A stretch of DNA of 64,000 nt from an uncultured Eubacteriales bacterium (GTDB lineage: Bacteria; Bacillota; Clostridia; Christensenellales; Borkfalkiaceae). The number at the start of each line of letters is the position of its first letter. The stretch's first letter is position 1. The stretch spans positions 62,001 to 126,000 of the forward strand of contig CATZMZ010000002.1 in NCBI GenBank assembly GCA_958421945.1, given 5' to 3'. The notes beneath the pieces were generated by a model. The model did not search any database and was not told the origin of the DNA. It was given only the letters and a program-made list of their open reading frames with translations. A program made the position numbers and the translations under genes. Shown piece by piece: positions 59,238-64,000 of the stretch.

Positions 59238-60749
59238 ATGGATAACAAAGGTTCGCTAAAGCTGTTGCCCTGGAGCAAAAAGAACGTCGTCGGCGTGGCT
59301 GCGGTTTACGTCGTAAACGTTTTCGTGCTGATAGGCTTATTCGTCGTCGCCGTGTATCTCAATTCAAAAGGCAGCGTAACCGACTTTGCCGATTATTTCT
59401 CTTCGCTCAGCAATTTATTCAGTTTTATAGCCGTTCTCGTCTTGCTCGTCGGCGTTACCGCGCTCTACTTTCTGTTTGAAAGCAGAGATTTTCTGCGTTC
59501 CCCCGCGAACTCCGAAATGCTGTTCCTTATTATAGAATTAGGGCTGTGCATTTGTTATTTAAGCAACAGATATATTAACGCTTACGTGCGCCCGCTCGCG
59601 TTTGCGGCGGTTATGACGCTGTTTCTGGTCGATAGCCGCACCGCGATTTTCGTCAACTTCGTGTTTTGCATTTTAACCTTTTTGTTCGACGCGTTTTCGG
59701 GCGCGATGACGGGGTTAAGCGGTTATTCGGCGGTGTTCTTTTTCGTAATGGGTACGGCTTCGGGCATAATCTCGGTTTACGTGCTGTCGGACGTTTATTC
59801 GCGCGGCAAGCTTATCGCGCTGTCCTTTCCCGTGTCTATCCCCGTGCTTATCTGTATCGCGCTCCCTATGATAGATTTCGGCGGGGACAACCTGCTTTTA
59901 TCGTTGCTTGCGGGGTTCTTTTCAGGTCCGCTCGCTATTGCCGTATTCCTTATTCTGCTCCCGTTTTTCGAGTCGGTTTTTAAAAAAGTTACCTGTTTTA
60001 AATACGCGGAGCTTACCGACCATAAATCTAAATATATAAGGAAAATGATAGAACAAGCCCCCGGCACGTTTAACCACGCGATTGTCGTGTCTAATATTGC
60101 CGAGGCGTGCGCAACCGCTATCGGCGAGGACGCGCTCCTTGCGAGAACGTGCGCGTATTACCACGATATAGGCAAGCTTCGCCGTCCCGAATTTTTTAAA
60201 GAAAACCAAGCCGACGGCGAAAACCCGCACGACGATCTTACGCCCGAACTTTCCGCTAATATTATCAAATCGCACACGCAGGACGGTTACGCGCTCGCGA
60301 AAAAAGCGCGCCTGCCCGAAGATATCGCGCGCGTATGTTTAGAGCATCACGGCACGCTTCCCATCTGGTATTTTTACGCGAAAGCCAAGAAGTTTACCGA
60401 CGGAGAAGTGCCTATCCGGCAGTTCTGCTATCCCGGACCGAAGCCGCAGACCAAAATTTCCGCTATTATAATGATTGCGGACGGTTGCGAAGCCGCGGCG
60501 CGGTCGCTTAAAGACCGTTCGCGCGAAAGGGTGAACGAGGCGGTTAAAAAAATCGTCAGCGACAGAATGCAGTTGGGGCAGTTCGACGAGTGCGAGTTGA
60601 CTATTAAAGAAATAAACATTATTATCAACACCGTCGTCAACCGCTTGACGGGCGTTTACCACAAGCGCATCGAATATCCCACCGTAAGTCTGGAAGGGAT
60701 AGACGTTAAAAAAGAGGAAGCCGAGCTTTCTAACGAAGAACAAGAATAA
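59238..60749 (+). CDS. YqfF/PgpH-like membrane HD-domain phosphodiesterase lacking the extracellular domain
   Basis: This 503-aa protein has seven hydrophobic segments (about 20-270), followed by a cytoplasmic HD domain: FNHAIVVSNIAEACA, YYHDIGKLRRPEFF, DGYALAKKARLPEDIARVCLEHHGT. This is the 7TM-HD/HDIG layout of PgpH, a cyclic di-AMP phosphodiesterase, and its position before ybeY supports that. Full-length PgpH (about 700 aa) also carries a large N-terminal extracytoplasmic domain, absent here. phoH, normally between yqfD and yqfF, is missing. Cyclic di-AMP hydrolysis is thus likely, but sensing must differ. Confidence 0.85.
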   Translation: MDNKGSLKLLPWSKKNVVGVAAVYVVNVFVLIGLFVVAVYLNSKGSVTDFADYFSSLSNLFSFIAVLVLLVGVTALYFLFESRDFLRSPANSEMLFLIIELGLCICYLSNRYINAYVRPLAFAAVMTLFLVDSRTAIFVNFVFCILTFLFDAFSGAMTGLSGYSAVFFFVMGTASGIISVYVLSDVYSRGKLIALSFPVSIPVLICIALPMIDFGGDNLLLSLLAGFFSGPLAIAVFLILLPFFESVFKKVTCFKYAELTDHKSKYIRKMIEQAPGTFNHAIVVSNIAEACATAIGEDALLARTCAYYHDIGKLRRPEFFKENQADGENPHDDLTPELSANIIKSHTQDGYALAKKARLPEDIARVCLEHHGTLPIWYFYAKAKKFTDGEVPIRQFCYPGPKPQTKISAIIMIADGCEAAARSLKDRSRERVNEAVKKIVSDRMQLGQFDECELTIKEINIIINTVVNRLTGVYHKRIEYPTVSLEGIDVKKEEAELSNEEQE

Positions 60750-60787
60750 TTTAATCAGAATAATTACGCAAAAGGGATTATTACGAA

Positions 60788-61462
60788 ATGGGCAAGCTTA
60801 AAATCGAATGTCTGCAAAAAAAACTAAAACTCAAAAAACTCGCCAAAGCCGTTTACACCGTGCTCGGGCAAACCGCTAATCTCAAAGCCGAACTCGTTTT
60901 CGAGGCAAGCTCCGATATGACCGAGCTTAACCGCTCCTCGCGCGGCGTCAATTCGGTGACGGACGTGCTGTCGTTTCCGAGTCTCGACGGTATCCGCGGC
61001 GAGGTTTTACAGCGCGATAAGTGCAATACGGAGTTGGACGGGAAATATATTTTTATCGGTTCGATCGTGCTGTGCGAGGCGCAAATTCGTTCGCAGGCGG
61101 CGGAATTAGGACATTCCGAGGAGGCGGAACGCGATTACCTCATTATCCACGGGCTTATGCACCTTATGGGTTACGACCATTTAACCCCTTCTGACAAAAA
61201 AGAAATGCGCGAAAAGGAAAAGGCGGCGGTCGCGTATTTGGCGCAAATCGATAAAAAATACGCCAAGCTCGTCGCGGAGGACAACGAAAACGCCGAAAAT
61301 AACGATAATAACGATAAAAACGCAAACGCTGATAGTGCCGAAAACGGCGTTTACGAAAAGACGAACGAAAACGTTTCGGACGTTATTCCCGAAAAGACAG
61401 CCGAAAGCCTCGGCAGCGTTAAACCCGTCGGAGCGGACGGGAAAACGGGGGACGAACGATGA
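60788..61462 (+). CDS. ybeY: Endoribonuclease YbeY with Asn/Glu-rich C-terminal extension
   Basis: YbeY is a zinc-dependent RNase in 16S rRNA maturation and ribosome quality control. The zinc motif HGLMHLMGYDH is near residue 120, preceded by RGVNSVTDVLSFPSLD. The enzyme core ends near residue 160. The remaining 60 residues are low-complexity, rich in Asn, Asp and Glu (NENAENNDNNDKNANAD), which typical YbeY lacks. The stop overlaps the era start by four bases. dgkA and cdd, common between ybeY and era, are absent. Confidence 0.94.
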   Translation: MGKLKIECLQKKLKLKKLAKAVYTVLGQTANLKAELVFEASSDMTELNRSSRGVNSVTDVLSFPSLDGIRGEVLQRDKCNTELDGKYIFIGSIVLCEAQIRSQAAELGHSEEAERDYLIIHGLMHLMGYDHLTPSDKKEMREKEKAAVAYLAQIDKKYAKLVAEDNENAENNDNNDKNANADSAENGVYEKTNENVSDVIPEKTAESLGSVKPVGADGKTGDER

Positions 61463-62343
61463 AAGCGGGCTTCGTTGCGGTTGTCGGCAGGGCGAACGCG
61501 GGCAAGTCCACGCTCGTAAACGTCCTTGTCGGCGAAAAGGTATCAATCGTTTCACCCAAGCCACAGACCACGCGCGACAGGATTTGCGGCGTTTATAATT
61601 CGGACGATTGCCAGATAGTTTTCGTGGACACGCCGGGGCTTTACAAGGCGGAAAACAAACTTAATTCCATTATGCAAAAGACGATAGAGGACAGCTTGCA
61701 GGACGTTGACGCGTTGCTTTTCGTTACCGACGCGCACGACGGGCTTACCGAAAAGGACGTTACGCTGATAAAAAAATACACTTCGTTGAAAATTCCCGCC
61801 GTGGCGGTGCTTACAAAAACGGATATTATGCCCGAAAGCCTTTTGCTGTCGGAGCTTAAAACGCTGTCGGACGTACAAGCGGACGTCGTTCCCGTTTCCG
61901 CGCGGCGCGGCAAAAACATAAAGGAGCTGTTAAAGGTTATCAAAGACAAGCTTCCCGAGGGCGAAAAAATCTTCGGCGACGACGTTATTTCCGACCGTTC
62001 GGAAAAGTTTATGATTTCCGAAATAATGCGCGAGAAGATTTTGCTTAAATTCGATAAGGAAATCCCGCACGGCGTGGCGGTTATCGTCAATCGCTTTGCT
62101 TTGCGAGAGGACGGCAAAATTTACGATATAGACGTGGACGTTATTTGCGAGCGTGACAACCATAAAGCGATTTTAATCGGCAAGGGCGGCAGGGCGTTAA
62201 AGGAAGTATCCTCTTTCGCGCGCGCCGATATGGAAAAATTCCTCGGCAAAAAGGTGTTTTTAACCACATACGTTAAAGTGGAAGAAAATTGGAGGGATAG
62301 TTTGCGCTTAATTAAGCGCAACGGCTACGACGAAAGCGTTTGA
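61459..62343 (+). CDS. era: GTPase Era
   Basis: Era is an essential GTPase that binds 16S rRNA and aids 30S assembly. This 294-aa protein has GRANAGKSTLVN (G1), QTTRDR (G2), DTPGLYK (G3) and TKTD (G4), then a C-terminal KH domain (GKGGRALKEVSSFARADMEKFLGKKVFLTTYVKV). It is coupled to ybeY by an ATGA overlap and followed by yqzL and recO, the conserved Bacillota order. Confidence 0.97.
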   Translation: MKAGFVAVVGRANAGKSTLVNVLVGEKVSIVSPKPQTTRDRICGVYNSDDCQIVFVDTPGLYKAENKLNSIMQKTIEDSLQDVDALLFVTDAHDGLTEKDVTLIKKYTSLKIPAVAVLTKTDIMPESLLLSELKTLSDVQADVVPVSARRGKNIKELLKVIKDKLPEGEKIFGDDVISDRSEKFMISEIMREKILLKFDKEIPHGVAVIVNRFALREDGKIYDIDVDVICERDNHKAILIGKGGRALKEVSSFARADMEKFLGKKVFLTTYVKVEENWRDSLRLIKRNGYDESV

Positions 62344-62376
62344 AACCGTATAACGGCGCATAAAAACCTCTTGTTT

Positions 62377-62396
62377 CTCCATACTACCGTATGGAG
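62377..62396 (+). promoter_or_regulatory. Hairpin covering the yqzL ribosome binding site
   Basis: CTCCATAC at 62377-62384 pairs perfectly with GTATGGAG at 62389-62396 around TACC. The GGAGG ribosome binding site of yqzL (62393-62397) is inside the 3' arm, so translation initiation could be limited by this fold. Confidence 0.5.
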
Positions 62397-62401
62397 GCGT
62401 T

Positions 62402-62518
62402 ATGAACGGAAAAGATAAATTCGATTTTAATAACCCCGCCGATTCGGCGTGGGCGCTGTTTGAACGGACGGGCAATCCGTCTTACTATTCGCTTTATAAA
62501 AAGTTGATGAAAAAATAA
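62402..62518 (+). CDS. yqzL: YqzL-like small protein
   Basis: A 38-aa protein lies between era and recO, the usual place of yqzL in Bacillota. The core SAWALFERTGNPSYYSLYKKL matches the YqzL pattern (W-x-L-F-x-x-T-G-x-x-x-x-Y-L-x-x-K). Its function is not known. A GGAGG site lies just upstream, partly within a hairpin. It is too short for routine gene finding. Confidence 0.8.
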   Translation: MNGKDKFDFNNPADSAWALFERTGNPSYYSLYKKLMKK

Positions 62519-62533
62519 TTTTGTCGGGTTACT

Positions 62534-63250
62534 ATGGAAGAAAAGTTAAACGGTATAGTTTTATCGGGCGTGTCGTTTGGGGAAAAAGACAAGATTCTTA
62601 ACATTTTCACGCTGGAAAAAGGTACTGTTTCGGCTATTATAAAGGGTGTTAAAAAGGCAGGGGCGAAGCTTAAATTCGCTTCCGAGCCTTTTTGTTTTGC
62701 GGAATTCGTGTTTTCCGTACGCGGTGAGAGGCGGACGGTTATCGGCGCAAGCCTTACCGACAGCTTTTACCCGTTAAGGACTGACATCGTTAAGTTTTAC
62801 TGCGGCGGCGCGGTTTTGGAATACGTTAAGCGGTTCGTCCCCGAAAACGTCGTTTCGGTCGATTTGTTTCTTCTCGCCGTGGAAACGTTAAAGGCTCTCG
62901 CGTACGGTGCGTGCGTACCCACGCTTTCGCTCGTTAAATTTCTTTCGGAGGCGTTAAAGTTGTCGGGTTACGCGCTTGACTTTTCCGGTTGCGCGCGGTG
63001 TAAGGTCGTTCCCGAGGGTCGCGTGTTTTTCGATTATTCGTGCGGCGCGTTTTATTGTGAAAAGTGTTTTGACGGCGCAGGGCGGGAAATTAACGCCGAA
63101 ACGTTCTTCGCGCTGAAAAAGACGGCGGACGGCGAATGCGTTTCCGTTAAAGAAAGCGTCGCCGCGCTTAAGCTTTTAGACTTTTATATTTCCGTAAAAC
63201 CCGAGGAAAACCTTAAAGCTTTAAAAGAATTATTAAAAATTTGCAATTAA
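62534..63250 (+). CDS. recO: DNA repair protein RecO
   Basis: RecO binds single-stranded DNA and, with RecR, loads RecA at gaps. This 238-aa protein starts LNGIVLSGVSFGEKDKILNIFTLEKG, the RecO OB-fold N-terminus. The helical C-terminal domain has a zinc site (SGCARCKVV ... FYCEKCFDG). Position after era/yqzL fits. There is no strong ribosome binding site and the gap to yqzL is only 15 bases. Confidence 0.92.
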   Translation: MEEKLNGIVLSGVSFGEKDKILNIFTLEKGTVSAIIKGVKKAGAKLKFASEPFCFAEFVFSVRGERRTVIGASLTDSFYPLRTDIVKFYCGGAVLEYVKRFVPENVVSVDLFLLAVETLKALAYGACVPTLSLVKFLSEALKLSGYALDFSGCARCKVVPEGRVFFDYSCGAFYCEKCFDGAGREINAETFFALKKTADGECVSVKESVAALKLLDFYISVKPEENLKALKELLKICN

Positions 63251-63274
63251 ATTTTAAAACCGCCCGTCGAACGG

Positions 63275-63303
63275 TTGAAAATTTGCGCGATTTATTGTAC
63301 AAT
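63275..63303 (+). promoter_or_regulatory. Sigma-A promoter of ppdK
   Basis: TTGAAA at 63275-63280, 17 bases, TACAAT at 63298-63303. The predicted start is about 63310, with a 72-base leader and GGAGG at 63371-63375. Confidence 0.7.
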
Positions 63304-63381
63304 ATATCAGCCGAGCGTAACAAGTTCGGTTTATTATCGTTAGAACTATAAATTTTTCACGAAAATTTTTGGAGGATAAAA

Positions 63382-64000
63382 ATGAAATACGTTTACCTGT
63401 TTACCGAAGGCAACGCCAAAATGCGCGAGCTTCTCGGCGGCAAAGGCGCAAACCTTGCTGAAATGACAAACATCGGTCTGCCCGTTCCGCAGGGCTTTAC
63501 GGTTTCCACCGAGGCCTGCACCAAGTATTACGAGGACGGCAGACAAATCAGCGACGATATCAGAAACGAAATTATGGACAACGTCGCAAAGCTCGAACAA
63601 ATTACCGGGAAAAAATTCGGCGATAAAGAAAATCCTTTGCTCGTTTCCGTTCGTTCGGGCGCGAGAGCGAGTATGCCCGGCATGATGGATACCATCTTAA
63701 ACCTCGGCTTAAACGAAGAGGTCGTCGAGGTGCTTGCCGAAAAATCCGGCAACCCCCGCTGGGCGTGGGACTGCTATCGCAGATTTATTCAGATGTTCTC
63801 CGACGTCGTTATGGAAGTTTCTAAAAAGGAATTCGAAAGCCTTATCGACGCGATGAAGGAAAAGAAAGGCGTTAAGTTCGACGTTGAGCTTACCGCTGAG
63901 GATTTAAAAGAACTTGCCGACGAGTTTAAGGCAAAATATAAACAGGCGCTCGGCGCGGATTTCCCGTCCGACCCCAAGGTTCAGCTTTTCGAAGCTATAA
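63382..64000 (+). CDS. ppdK: Pyruvate, phosphate dikinase, N-terminal part
   Basis: The gene starts at ATG 63382 and runs off the window after 206 codons. The N-terminal ATP-binding domain shows KYVYLFTEGNAKMRELLGGKGANLAEMTNIGLPVPQGFTVST, VSVRSGARASMPGMMDTILNLGLN and GNPRWAWDCYRRFIQMF, all hallmarks of PPDK (the phosphate-binding SVRSGA loop). PPDK interconverts pyruvate and PEP with ATP, Pi and PPi; in anaerobic Clostridia it often serves PPi-based glycolysis or gluconeogenesis. The phosphohistidine and PEP-binding domains lie outside. Confidence 0.97.
   Translation, partial: MKYVYLFTEGNAKMRELLGGKGANLAEMTNIGLPVPQGFTVSTEACTKYYEDGRQISDDIRNEIMDNVAKLEQITGKKFGDKENPLLVSVRSGARASMPGMMDTILNLGLNEEVVEVLAEKSGNPRWAWDCYRRFIQMFSDVVMEVSKKEFESLIDAMKEKKGVKFDVELTAEDLKELADEFKAKYKQALGADFPSDPKVQLFEAI

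Overview
The window reads as the chromosome of an anaerobic, endospore-forming member of the Bacillota (class Clostridia). Seen in the sequence: a spoIIGA-sigE-sigG-ylmC cluster, ylbJ, yqfC-yqfD and a yqfF-type gene; two [FeFe] hydrogenase catalytic subunits; an NfnAB-type transhydrogenase; rubrerythrin and a flavin reductase-rubredoxin fusion in place of aerobic defences; formate-THF ligase; and pyruvate phosphate dikinase. No cytochrome, quinone-linked or tRNA/rRNA genes are visible. The lineage is inferred from gene content and order only.

Layout. 1-5.5 kb: end of rsmD, coaD, ylbJ (-), rarA-tex. 5.7-11 kb: a MATE exporter, a GDPD phosphodiesterase (-), lepA-hemW. 11-14.5 kb: the sporulation sigma cascade. 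14.5-19.1 kb: a divergent EF-G, a PfkB sugar-phosphate kinase and an AspT/YidE-type transporter. 19.2-23.6 kb: a group B-like [FeFe] hydrogenase, trmO (-), and a large ORF joining a DMT permease to an aldose-epimerase-like domain. 23.8-28.5 kb: trkA-trkH potassium uptake and fhs. 28.6-36.6 kb: a RimK-like ATP-grasp gene, nfnAB, a sugar O-acetyltransferase, and hydC-hydB-hydA for an electron-bifurcating hydrogenase. 36.9-40.2 kb: an ABC half-transporter, a small Cys-plus-Ala/Lys-rich protein and a membrane protein. 40.2-42.0 kb: a probable insertion scar with a gene remnant, a foreign-looking GNAT acetyltransferase and a decayed gene. 42.0-44.6 kb: a Fur-type regulator, rubrerythrin, high-molecular-weight rubredoxin and an odd pterin-synthase-like protein. 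44.6-54.8 kb: tkt (-), proS, a membrane protein with mnmE, a LysR regulator, uppP with a coupled small gene, mscL, and mgtE (-) under an M-box magnesium riboswitch. 55-64 kb: a small membrane protein (-), an aconitase-family hydratase, the yqfC-yqfD-yqfF-ybeY-era-yqzL-recO row, and the start of ppdK.

How the genes fit together. HydABC and NfnAB would link NADH, NADPH, ferredoxin and H2; fhs feeds one-carbon units and ppdK interconverts pyruvate and PEP, so this is a fermentative redox economy. The Fur/Rbr/Hrb operon handles oxygen and peroxide. Spore genes are spread over three loci with candidate sigma-F and sigma-E promoters.

The most striking pattern beyond gene content is that several well-formed promoters place their predicted transcription start at, or within two bases of, the start codon, with no Shine-Dalgarno sequence (rarA, ylmC, trmO, trkA, the acetyltransferase at 31914, the membrane protein at 55487, yqfC). 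Others such as nfnA, the ABC transporter and hydC have normal leaders. This suggests a sizeable leaderless mRNA class beside conventional SD-led translation.
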